DNA of 10,711 bases from Gammaproteobacteria bacterium (GTDB lineage: Bacteria > Pseudomonadota > Gammaproteobacteria > UBA7966), in NCBI GenBank assembly GCA_003485715.1, contig DNIF01000156.1:1-10711 (forward strand), given 5' to 3'. The stretch's first letter is position 1. The number at the start of each line of letters is the position of its first letter. Below the pieces are notes generated by a model. That model was not told the DNA's origin and did no database searches. It saw only the letters and a list, made by a program, of their open reading frames with translations. Below are positions 1-7,919 of this stretch, piece by piece. The position numbers were made by a program, and so were the translations under genes.

Positions 1-12
1 CAACTACGCTGA

Positions 13-177
13 CACAGGGGGTACGTGGGCAAGCTGGTCCGGTTCAACCTCGACGAGGTGATGGCTTGGGCCCGACGTTGTTCCAAGGAGATGGAAGATC
101 ACGGGATCGAAGTCGCCCAGGACCCCCGACAGGACAGGCGGTCACTGCTGCAGGCCATCGCCAAGCTCCCGGCGTGA
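13..177 (+). pseudogene. C-terminal remnant of an excisionase/AlpA-like HTH DNA-binding protein
   Basis: The reading frame ending in TGA at 175-177 encodes a segment (GKLVRFNLDEVMAWAR) that resembles the end of the winged HTH_17/excisionase fold, where a V-G-x-x-V-R-F strand is followed by an acidic D-x-D-E-V helix cap and a Trp. The tail after it (about 32 residues) is charged and unremarkable. The same frame has a TGA at 10-12, so the recognition helix that should precede this segment is not in frame. Either the gene is frameshifted or truncated, or a short protein starts at GTG 25-27. Only nine bases are visible upstream of the stop, so the two cannot be told apart. Proteins of this family are often excisionases or integrase-linked regulators of genomic islands, which fits an accessory locus to the right. 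Family recognition rests on one short motif. Confidence 0.4.
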
Positions 178-270
178 GCTTGACGTCTCATTCGGGTCGC
201 AACGGTCTGCGGTTCGACACTCGTTTTTCTCAATCGAACCCGCGTCCGTAAGCGACGCCGCTGGCAACAG
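178..270. other. Short intergenic gap between convergent genes, with one inverted repeat
   Basis: This gap lies between the end of the excisionase-like remnant and the stop codon of the leftward operon. It contains a perfect 7-base inverted repeat, GGTTCGA at 211-217 and TCGAACC at 234-240, separated by 16 bases. The only T-run (five T, 224-228) lies inside the loop rather than after the stem, so it does not look like a canonical intrinsic terminator. No gene is seen here. Confidence 0.4.
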
Positions 271-672
271 CTACCCAAGGAGTAGTTGAGGACCGAACAC
301 TGTGAGGATTTCGGCCGGAGCACCTTCTATGAAGTTGTCCGGCGGAAGGGTGAAGCCAGGAAACTTCTGAGTGATCGCCTGCGCGACCTTGTTCGGAATT
401 CGAGAGCCATGGCTTCGATCGTGTGCCGAACCATCCTGGTTCATCGCGAAAAGCTGATTGTTCTTCGCGTACACGTGAATGTGCGTCTGTCCCACCGAGG
501 TGTGCGCCTGGTGCAGTTGAGCCGAGTACGCTCCGCCCAACTCGAACGACTTGCTCTTTCCTTCAAGGAGCGGAGCAGCCTCAGACGCGGAGAACAGTAT
601 GTGAACAGCGAAGTTGTCCACCGTGAAGCTGAACCACTCGTAGCCGGCAAACTCCTTGAATCTCATGATCAT
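271..672 (-). CDS. Small hypothetical protein, last gene of the leftward operon
   Basis: A 133-residue soluble protein with no signal peptide or membrane segment. I do not recognise the family with certainty. Its composition is that of a real gene: two beta-rich stretches near the N-terminus, an H-I-H-V-Y segment at residues 64-68, then a D-G-S-A-H-D-R-S-H-G motif (80-89) and a conserved-looking R-I-P-N-K-V helix leading to F-T-L-P-P-D-N (107-113). The clustered His and Asp residues could bind a metal, but this is a guess. The opposite-strand frame over the same bases is Arg/Leu/Val-rich and looks like antisense. It starts 38 bases after the helicase stop, on the same strand, so it is probably co-transcribed as an accessory subunit. 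Two candidate starts lie at 672 and 666, and neither has a strong ribosome binding site. Confidence 0.75.
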   Translation of the reverse strand: MIMRFKEFAGYEWFSFTVDNFAVHILFSASEAAPLLEGKSKSFELGGAYSAQLHQAHTSVGQTHIHVYAKNNQLFAMNQDGSAHDRSHGSRIPNKVAQAITQKFPGFTLPPDNFIEGAPAEILTVFGPQLLLG

Positions 673-710
673 GGCTCGTCGTCAGTTGGGAAGTATCGAT
701 CGGGCTGGCT

Positions 711-2435
711 TCACTGACTCACCGCATCCTTGAACGCAGCGCACGTCGCCGTTCTGCCCACGATGACCAGCAGCGACTTGGCGCGGCTCATGCCCACGTA
801 GAGCAGCTCTTGCCGCTGTGACAGGTCGATGGTGTCTAGGCCCCACAAGATCACGATCGGCGATTCGAGACCTTTGAACCGTTGGATGGTGTCGATCAGG
901 ACCGTGGACTTGCCTCGAACCCCCTCCTCAAGCCAAGTGGCTGGCTTCGGCAACGGAAGCCTTCTCAGGGCAGCGTAGTACTCGGCCTTGTGCAGGGCAT
1001 CGGCCACCAGCACCGCGATGTCTCCGGGCGCGACACCTTGTCTCGCGACAAGGTCGACGATGCGGGCATTGATCTTGGCCGCCTGTGGGTCTCGACTTGG
1101 CGACTCGTCAAACTGAACGTCATCACCCTGAATGTCCGGCGGACTCACTGGAACGCCTTTGTAGTGCTTGTAGGCGGCTTCGTGAATCGGCGCGGTGTTG
1201 CGGCAATTCGTGGTCAACGAGAACGGCTCGTCGCGGATGGGGAAAGTCCCTGCGCGGGCATACAGGTTCTGGTTGTCGTCGTAGAACACGTACAGCGGGC
1301 TGCTGTCATAGTCGGTCAGTAGCAGCTCGAGCGGAACCCAGAACTCCTCGCGAAAGTCCTGGCCCTCGTCGCAGACGATGGCGTCGTACCGATCCGGGAG
1401 GATTTCGAGGGAGTATCCGAGTGCGTTGGGTAGTTGCACCTCGTAGAGATCCTTGCCCGGATAGGTGACCTTGGCTTCGGAAACCAGATCCCGCCCAGAT
1501 GCACGATTGGCCCTCTCAACCTGCCGGTGGCAGAGTTGATGGAAACTCATCACATCCAGATTCGGGGTGCCTGCGCAAAGACTTGATAGGTGGTCCGCGA
1601 GCTGCCGGTTGTAGCAAGTCAGCAGCGTTCGGAACCCCTCGGATGCAAGGCGACGTGCTTTTTCAAGTGCCAGGACCGTCTTGCCCGTGCCAGCGCCACC
1701 GCTGACGGCGACTCTGCGGTGGGAGCGCAAGAAATCGAGCACGCGAGTCTGGTCCTTGGTGAGAACCAGCCGACGCGCCTCCTGGTCGGCCAACTGCGAC
1801 GAAATCAGCGGCGCGACTACGAACGAGCGCGCAAACACATCGCGAAGGACCTCGATGCCGCGCCTGCCCAAAGGCGTGAATCCCGATGCATCGTTGCCCC
1901 AATAGGCAAAGACCGCATCGATCCACGCCTTCGGATCTTGGAGGTCCTTCGCGCAGCCGACCAGGGTCGGCGGCATGTCGGGCCGGCTCAGGGCATTCGC
2001 ATCCCCGACATCAGGGAAGACCACCGCATGACCTCTGAGGACGTTGGCGAGCGATAGATCGCGCCAACGCAGGTGCTCATTCAGCTTGGATCGAATCGAA
2101 TACTTGGCCTTCAGAGCCTGGTTGACCGGGTTGTTGATCGCATGCTTCTGATGATGACGATCGACCGAAAACCATTCCCCGCTGCTGGAGTCGAACCCGA
2201 CGCCGCCGCCCTTGACTTCGATGCACACGTACCCGAGATCCGGGTGACAGACGACGAAGTCGGTTTCACCATCCTTGGCTTGCTCTTCCTCGCGGCGCAA
2301 GATCCAACCGACCTGGAAAAAGACGACAAAGTCGCGGGGGAGACCATCCCTCAACGCTCTGTAGACCTTTGCCTCCGCCTGGGATGGCAAGTCTGCCAGC
2401 TGGGCATCGGTCAGCTCAGGAATGATCGTTGTCAT
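711..2435 (-). CDS. NERD nuclease-domain UvrD/Rep-like SF1 helicase
   Basis: A 574-residue fusion of a nuclease-related domain (NERD) and an SF1A helicase core. The NERD part (about 18-140) shows the PD-(D/E)XK pattern: E21, D59 in E-T-D-F, and E73/K75 in I-E-V-K. The helicase part has Walker A GGAGTGKT (246-253), motif II C-D-E-G-Q-D (355-360), motif III Y-D-D-N-Q (385-389), a motif IV-like N-C-R-N (410-413), motif V T-I-Q-R-F-K-G-L-E (516-524) and motif VI Y-V-G-M-S-R-A (546-552). All motor motifs look intact, so ATP-driven unwinding or translocation with DNA cleavage is expected. NERD-UvrD proteins are usual in plasmids and defence islands. The start ATG lies 20 bases inside the upstream ATPase gene, which implies translational coupling and a shared function. 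It lacks the extended accessory insertions of housekeeping UvrD. Confidence 0.92.
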   Translation of the reverse strand: MTTIIPELTDAQLADLPSQAEAKVYRALRDGLPRDFVVFFQVGWILRREEEQAKDGETDFVVCHPDLGYVCIEVKGGGVGFDSSSGEWFSVDRHHQKHAINNPVNQALKAKYSIRSKLNEHLRWRDLSLANVLRGHAVVFPDVGDANALSRPDMPPTLVGCAKDLQDPKAWIDAVFAYWGNDASGFTPLGRRGIEVLRDVFARSFVVAPLISSQLADQEARRLVLTKDQTRVLDFLRSHRRVAVSGGAGTGKTVLALEKARRLASEGFRTLLTCYNRQLADHLSSLCAGTPNLDVMSFHQLCHRQVERANRASGRDLVSEAKVTYPGKDLYEVQLPNALGYSLEILPDRYDAIVCDEGQDFREEFWVPLELLLTDYDSSPLYVFYDDNQNLYARAGTFPIRDEPFSLTTNCRNTAPIHEAAYKHYKGVPVSPPDIQGDDVQFDESPSRDPQAAKINARIVDLVARQGVAPGDIAVLVADALHKAEYYAALRRLPLPKPATWLEEGVRGKSTVLIDTIQRFKGLESPIVILWGLDTIDLSQRQELLYVGMSRAKSLLVIVGRTATCAAFKDAVSQ

Positions 2436-5400
2436 CGTCTTCCTCGACCACGGTCATCGTCTGCAGGTTCAGCGTGACCGTGCGCCGACCGCTGGTCACA
2501 AACTCGATGGACATAACCCGCGTCGAACCGCGCAGCTCCATCGATTCGATCCGTCCGAAACCGAAGTGCTGGTGCTTCACCCTGGCGCCGGCGATGAAGG
2601 CAAGCGCGGGGTCGGCACGTTCATCGGCGACGGCATCGCGCCAGTTACCGTCGAACATGAACGACATCACCTGAGTGGCAGGACTGCGAATGGGATGAAC
2701 GCGGATGTGTTGAGGATCGGAAACAAACTCAACCACGTACAGCCAGTAGCGATCGCCGTAGTCTTGGGCGTTGCTGAACTGCAGCCTGGACAATCCCACG
2801 CCCGTCTGGTTCCACTCGCCGTTGACACCCTTCACCTCGATGAACCGGTCCTCGCCTGTCAGCGGGTTACGGCTGATGATGTCGTACCCAGGGTGGGTTT
2901 GGGCCATCTGTTCCGCGACGCGTCCCCGAGCCTTTTCATAGGCGCAGACGGCGGCGCGGGCCAATACCTCAACAGCCAGGTTGTGATCGGATGGGCCTTC
3001 CTGCTCGTCGCCATCGGCTGATTCCTCTTGCTTCTTCCGAACATATGAAAGAAGTCGTCGATCCCACTGCTCCTTGTGCTTTGGACGTGGCTCCTTGGCG
3101 CGCTTGTCGCCAGTTGACGAACCCGTGCGGTGGCCGTTCCCAGTAGCCTGGTCACCATCTGGCGCGTCCTTTTCTTGTGCGCCCTTAGACCCGGTTCCAG
3201 GTTGCCCTTGATCGGGCGGCGGCACATCTTTGGGGGGAGCCTTCGGCTCTCCTGTCGGCCGACTCGTGCCAGGTCGATCAGGTGTGCGTTCTCTACCTTT
3301 CGGCGCGTCGGCCGGCGCAGCATCCAGCTTGCTCTCTGGCTGGTAGCCGGGGTCGGTCGCGCTCCCCATGTCGTCCAAGCTCGACGAGGTCAAGTCATCG
3401 GCCTGTCCGCTTGCGCTTTCAGCATCCAAGTACGGGATACCTGCATCGGTCAGTTCTCGGTGAGCCTCATCAACAGGCATGCTCATCAGCGGTCGAACGC
3501 TGAGGGTCAGTTTCGATATCTCGCTTCCAGACTCTTCCGGCATCAACTGGTGGAAGATGGCATTCAGGACGTGGGGCCAGCTGCGATCCCCAACTGGTCG
3601 CGCCAAGATCAGCTGGCGTTTGTCGATGTCATAGAACGCATGCGCTGCCGAGGGTGGAGCTGAAGCCCAATCCCCGCCAACGTGCACGGACGCTTGGATG
3701 CGCACGAGCTCGTAGCTGAAGGCGGTCAGCTCTGAAAGCGCCTTCCGCACCTTTTGTTTGACTGGCGTCGGTTTGTCGTGAAGCAATCGCGCAAGGATGT
3801 CGATCCGCTCCATCAGCTTGTCGGCAAGCTGCGGTTCATCATTCTTCTGTCCATCAACGAACTCAAGCGCGACCTCAGCGCTCTCACTGAGGCGCCTGAC
3901 CCCGACCTTCTCAATGAACGGCCACAGCTCGGGGGCAGGTTTGCACAGCGCCCGGTCAAGCTCCCCATTGAAGAAACCTGCGTGCCACTCGCTGTCCTGA
4001 AGAAGCACTTCGTCAGGATGAGTGGGCTGCCCGATAAGGTTCAAAATCGTTGGTGCCTCTTGCAACCTTCGAATGTCCGGGGCACCAATCTCCTCACGCT
4101 CGTCTGCTGCCGACACGCCCAGCAAGCAGGCGTCGTACACCGATCGATCCGCCCCTGCCACGGGCTTCGACTGCTCGAAGTACTCGCCGACGATGTCCAA
4201 CAGGATATCGACGTAGTCTCGGCCCTCGGGTGCGTTCTTCACTCCGATTGCGGTGAACAGCGGCTTGAACGCCTCAAGATTTCCCGGAATGGTGAAGGCG
4301 TAGCGCCCGAGCTGCTGGGGCGACCAGTAAAGCTGATTCGGGCGGACAAAGCTCTTCTGGCTCTCGACATAGATGCAACGAGAGCCAGCCAATGTCGAGA
4401 TCAGCGGATCGGAACGCTGCGCTCGCTCGTTCAGCACCTGGTAGGTCGAAACGTGAGGCTGAGCGCTGGTCTTCACGCAGTACTGCAAATGGTTGATCAC
4501 CAGCCTCGTTTCCGGATTGATGGTGACGTCCAGATCTTCCAGCAGCTCTGTTTTCAGGCGTGACGTGTTTCTGAAATCCAGGATGTTGGCCTGCGACCTG
4601 AATGCCTCAGCGCGGTATGGCGCGTACAGATCGCCGGCAGAGTGCCAGTTCTCCGTATCGCCTTCAGCCGGGAAGCACGCCACCCCACGGAGGCTGTTGA
4701 TCGCACCCGGGAAGAATGGCTTCTCCTTCCACTCGTCGTAGTGGTCACACAGGACATAGAAGGCTTCTCCGCTGGCGCGCTTTGCATCTTCCGTCGGCAG
4801 GTACTTCTCCGCGATGAAGAGCATCCGCTCCACCAGGTGCTGCGCAAGTGGTGACCGGCGCATTCCGAGGCTGTCGATGAAGGTGTGGACCGACCGAGCG
4901 TTGGGCACCCGACTGGCATCGAGCCAAAGGTGCGTCGCATCGCCAAGCACCTTCACCAAATCATCGGTACGTCTGTAGGTGTTGGTAGGGCGCGACCAAC
5001 GCCCGTCCTGCGTCGGCACGATCGGCAGTGCACCCAACAGGCGGCGAATGTGCTCGTCATTCACGAGCGCCGGGTGGCTGGCGAGTTCAGTGATGAGGCG
5101 GGTGTACTTCTGCGCGTCCATGGGTCCGTCATCGTTGAAGAACCTTGGCAGGACGTTTTGTACGAATGCATCGATCGTCTGCGTCTGTACGCCAAGCTTG
5201 CTCGAAACGAAGTCTCTGGCGGAATCGGTCAGGACGGACGTCTCAAGGAGGTCGGCTTGTCCGGTGGGATCGGTGAAGTTGCCGGGTAGCAGTGCTTGGG
5301 TTGCCTTGATCAATCCTCGACTTGACAGCCAGATCGGCAGATTCCGTAGTGCTTGATAAACCGTCTTCTCGACATTGGCCTGGCGGTCCAGGTCCGCGAA

Positions 5401-7199
5401 CATCGAATACAGGTCGCGCAACTCTTGCTGTTCGACGCCGATGACATCGTCGACGGCCTCGGTGGCGCACATCGAGCTGATGTGATTGACGACTGCACCA
5501 AGCTCAAGCTGCCGGATCAATCGCGCGATCTTGGGAAACCCGAGGATGTGATGCGCTGCAATCGCCAGCCTGGGCAGCAGTGAAGCGACCCGTCCAGCCT
5601 CCAATGCAGCAGGCGCCACAAAGGATTGGCTGATCGTGACGGCATATAGATCTTCGGTAACGATGAAGGGGATCGCCAACAACGGGCGAACGGATGGGTG
5701 CGATCCTGGGTGGGTACTGGCGACATCCGGCAGCAAATCGTTGACCATGCTCCAAAGCGGACGGTAGAAGCTCTCCAGTCTTTCCGCTTCGACTTGCACC
5801 TCGCCCGGGACCTGCTGCCCCATTGCTTGCTCAAGCAGGGCCACCAAACGGTCGAACGTGAGGATTGGTGCGCCCAGTTGGTTTATCGCGGTCTGGAATG
5901 GCCGGAGTTCTTCGGCAACCAACCTTCCACCGACCTCCAGCAACGTCTTTGCCTGATGGCTTGTCAACGGGCCTCGCGGCAGGAAAACCCTGCTGGGACG
6001 CTGAACGTTACCGTCCTGAGCCAGGGCGATTTGTGCCTGGGCTCCAGTGACCTTCAATCGTTCCCAGAATCGCTTGAAGCAAGTAGGGTGGTTCGATGGC
6101 TTTGACAGCTCAAATGCCCGCGCCAGGATCTGCCAGAGTTGGACGTCTCCGAGCATCGTCCGCAGGCCCTCGGGGTCTCTGGCGAGTTCAGCAGCAGCAG
6201 CATCGATGAGCATCTCGTTCCAAGCCTGCTCATGTTGGTGCCCAGCAAAGATGACCGCCTTACGATCGGACTCTGGAAAGAAGTCCGCATTGATGTGCAT
6301 CGGCAATCCGGTCGACTGCTCGGTAGGCAGGAACGCGTAAAGGACTCCCTCGGCCAGGGGCTCCGGATCAATCCGCAACCCGATGCTGATCTTGGTGCCG
6401 CGACCGAGCGACTCCAGGCGGGGATGTGAGGCATACAGCCGCGCAGCAGCCTCCGCAACATCGGCCCGCAAGATGTGCCAGTGCTCGACCTCGGCACTCG
6501 GTCGGAAACTGACGATCAAGTCAGTCCCATCACCGCGATCCAGGTCGCATGCCAACAGCAGTTCGCCGTTTCGCCGAACTTCCGCTGTCCGGACATACCG
6601 GAGGAATAACAGGCTCTTGCGAAGGACCTTCTGAAAGTCGTCGACGAGCTGGTTGATGTGGGCGGCGCTGACGTGCGACACCCCCAGCGCAAGCCGAGCT
6701 TCGGTGTTGGGGTCGTCCGCCCAAGGTAAGAAGAACGTGGTGCCTTCGGGTTGCTCGAATGGCTCGATGAACCACTGCCCTTCCTCCGGGTGAAGCGTCA
6801 GCTTCACACCAGAGGACCGGATCTCCGGGTGGTCCGTGACCTGATACGTCGAGACGAACCCGATGCCGAAGCGTCCGATGTTTTCGCCACGAGAGAGCTC
6901 CCCCCGCTGCCAACATCCGCGATCCGGTGGTAGTCGCAGCTGTAGTTACTGCTGGCGATGAAGCTGCAAGGCCGCGTGTGCAGATCACCGCAGTATGTGA
7001 ACTTGCCACTATTGACGACCAGAAGGCCCCGGTCTGTGATGTCGAATACAACGGAGTCTGCCTTGGCGTCATCCGCGTTCTGGATGAGCTCGAGGGCCAT
7101 GACGTCGTAGCCCTGCAGCCCTGCCAGGTGGCTCCGTATGTTTCCAAGCAGGTTCGCGGTGTACGAGCCGCTTCTGCGGGGTTGGGTTTGCTGATCCAT
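2416..7199 (-). pseudogene. Sacsin-like GHKL (HSP90-type) ATPase with C-terminal DUF3883 nuclease-like domain; one frameshift
   Basis: With one base restored at 6900-6905, this gene encodes about 1,594 residues. The N-terminus is a sacsin-type GHKL ATPase: N-box L-E-L-I-Q-N-A-D-D (36-44; E37, N41, D44), a degenerate G1 box N-S-G (63-65), then in the second frame the G2 lid G-R-F-G-I-G-F (109-115) and G-T-T (153-155). A further family-like segment, I-N-A-D-F-F-P-x-S-D-R-K, lies at 303-314. A long helical middle follows, then a disordered Pro/Gly/charged linker (about 1271-1380). Next comes DUF3883 (about 1410-1520) with a PD-(D/E)XK-like D1440 and E1455-V-K1457. A terminal segment (1538-1588) resembles the UvrD/PcrA Tudor-like tail. 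The reading frame is open on both sides of the shift, with no other lesion. As read, the protein stops soon after residue 100, and a GTG at 6807 could start a 1,463-residue product lacking most of the ATP site. The gene may be a true pseudogene, a slippage switch or a sequencing error. Confidence 0.85.
6900..6905 (-). other. Frameshift site in a G6 homopolymer of the ATPase gene
   Basis: On the coding strand, six G follow the codons for G-S. Upstream, the frame reads D-V-G-S-G-G and then degenerates into an Arg/Ser-rich tail that ends at 6804. One frame over, the sequence from 6900 reads E-L-S-R-G-E-N-I-G-R-F-G-I-G-F, the expected continuation of a sacsin-type ATP lid. Seven G instead of six would join them as G-S-G-G-E-L. 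A -1 ribosomal slip over the G run gives the same protein sequence. Confidence 0.8.
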
Positions 7200-7257
7200 T
7201 CTTGTTCCGAACCTTTTCCCTGACTGGGCCGTTCTATCTCAGGCGCATCGCTCTTGT

Positions 7258-7767
7258 TCAGTCCATCGCCCAAAGCTGGTCGTTGTCCTGTGTCGCGGCC
7301 CAGAAGTCGTCAAATAGTGCCAACTTGGCTTCGCGCACCGTCGGGTAGGTCTTCGCGCCGAACCGGTCGCCAATCTTGTAGCCCCAGCGCCCGGTTCTTG
7401 TCGGATACACCACCAGATTGCGACCATCGACGTTCAGGAAGCTGTTGCCTTTGGCAGAGACTCGCCACTTGCGGTGGAGCCAGCGAGTGCGGCGCGATGC
7501 GCGATTCCTGAGTCGCGCCTCACGCCGCTTGGGCCCTTCGTAGTCGTCGCTCATCTTCTCGGCACAAACGCAACCGACTTCGAATCTCTCGTCCAGATCT
7601 GGGTGCGCCATAACGTGGACGTAGCGGATCTTCTCGTTCCCGCACATCTGGCAAGTCGCGTAGTCGGTGTCGTCGGCAGGCTCGCCGTCGGCCCGAAGGT
7701 CGACCACGTCCACGCAGTGCCACCCTTTGTGGGGCACGCCCGGCTGATCCCAACGACTCCCGCTCAT
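7258..7767 (-). CDS. Small Cys/His putative zinc-binding protein, first gene of the leftward operon
   Basis: A 169-residue soluble protein of no family I can name. Residues 39-68 carry C-x2-C (C39, C42), then H51 and H55, then C-x-C (C66, C68), a spacing that suggests a zinc knuckle or ribbon. After it comes a very basic helix (about 79-104, rich in Arg) that could contact nucleic acid. The C-terminal part (105-169) is a beta-rich segment with a Trp-Gly turn followed by an acidic helix (A-x-L-A-L-F-D-D-F). A good ribosome binding site, GGAAGG, lies six bases before the ATG (7774-7779 on the + strand), which supports the start. It opens the leftward operon, 58 bases ahead of the ATPase gene. 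Zinc-binding and nucleic-acid roles are inferred from the residue pattern only. Confidence 0.8.
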   Translation of the reverse strand: MSGSRWDQPGVPHKGWHCVDVVDLRADGEPADDTDYATCQMCGNEKIRYVHVMAHPDLDERFEVGCVCAEKMSDDYEGPKRREARLRNRASRRTRWLHRKWRVSAKGNSFLNVDGRNLVVYPTRTGRWGYKIGDRFGAKTYPTVREAKLALFDDFWAATQDNDQLWAMD

Positions 7768-7773
7768 GCTTGG

Positions 7774-7779
7774 CCTTCC
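7774..7779 (-). promoter_or_regulatory. Ribosome binding site of the 7767-7258 gene
   Basis: On the - strand this reads GGAAGG, six bases upstream of the ATG at 7767-7765. It is the clearest Shine-Dalgarno sequence in the leftward operon and fixes the start of its first gene. Confidence 0.6.
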
Positions 7780-7789
7780 AGCGTCTTCA

Positions 7790-7846
7790 GTACATCAGTT
7801 CATCATCACAATGCAACGGACAAACTTCGATGTTCATACGATGTAC
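7790..7846. promoter_or_regulatory. Candidate operator: four GATGWWC half-sites in two opposed pairs
   Basis: The 7-mer GATGWWC occurs four times in 57 bases between the divergent arms. GTACATC (7790-7796) and GTTCATC (7798-7804) are - strand copies. GATGTTC (7829-7835) and GATGTAC (7840-7846) are + strand copies. The outer pair is a perfect inverted repeat. The right-hand copy overlaps the proposed -35 of the WYL gene, and the left-hand pair lies in the leader of the leftward operon. BrxR/CapW-type WYL regulators are known to bind inverted repeats near their own genes; that this protein binds here is inferred. Confidence 0.45.
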
Positions 7847-7870
7847 ACATTCTAGAGCGGCTTATATACT
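7842..7870 (+). promoter_or_regulatory. Candidate sigma-70-type promoter for the WYL-RecQ arm
   Basis: TGTACA (7842-7847, four of six matches to TTGACA), a 17-base spacer and TATACT (7865-7870, five of six matches to TATAAT). Transcription would start near 7877, giving a leader of about 43 bases before the ATG at 7920. Its -35 overlaps the rightmost operator half-site. Confidence 0.4.
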
Positions 7871-7878
7871 TCCCGCAA
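7849..7878 (-). promoter_or_regulatory. Candidate promoter for the leftward operon
   Basis: Read on the - strand: TTGCGG (7878-7873), an 18-base spacer and TAGAAT (7854-7849, five of six matches to the -10 consensus). The -35 is weak. It lies almost on top of the rightward promoter, so the two polymerase sites would exclude each other. Transcription would begin near 7842 and run through the half-site array. Confidence 0.28.
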
Positions 7879-7919
7879 TGACTCGCACACGCCTTCGCTA
7901 ACCCGAACGAGCACCCAGG

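Noticed and set aside
211..240. Intrinsic terminator or tRNA-derived attachment site
   Set aside because: The T-run is in the loop, not after the stem. Although GGTTCGATT on the - strand resembles a T-loop, no acceptor stem, anticodon arm or CCA end is present.
286..717. 143-residue open frame on the + strand opposite the small protein
   Set aside because: It is Arg/Leu/Val-rich without a fold signature. The - strand frame has a more protein-like composition and fits the operon.
6804..7199. A stand-alone 131-residue protein
   Set aside because: Its first 100 residues are the N-terminal ATPase motifs of the large gene, and the remaining Arg/Ser-rich tail is out-of-frame sequence after the G6 tract.
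6530..7273. 247-residue open frame on the - strand across the frameshift
   Set aside because: It is the third frame and contains none of the ATPase motifs.
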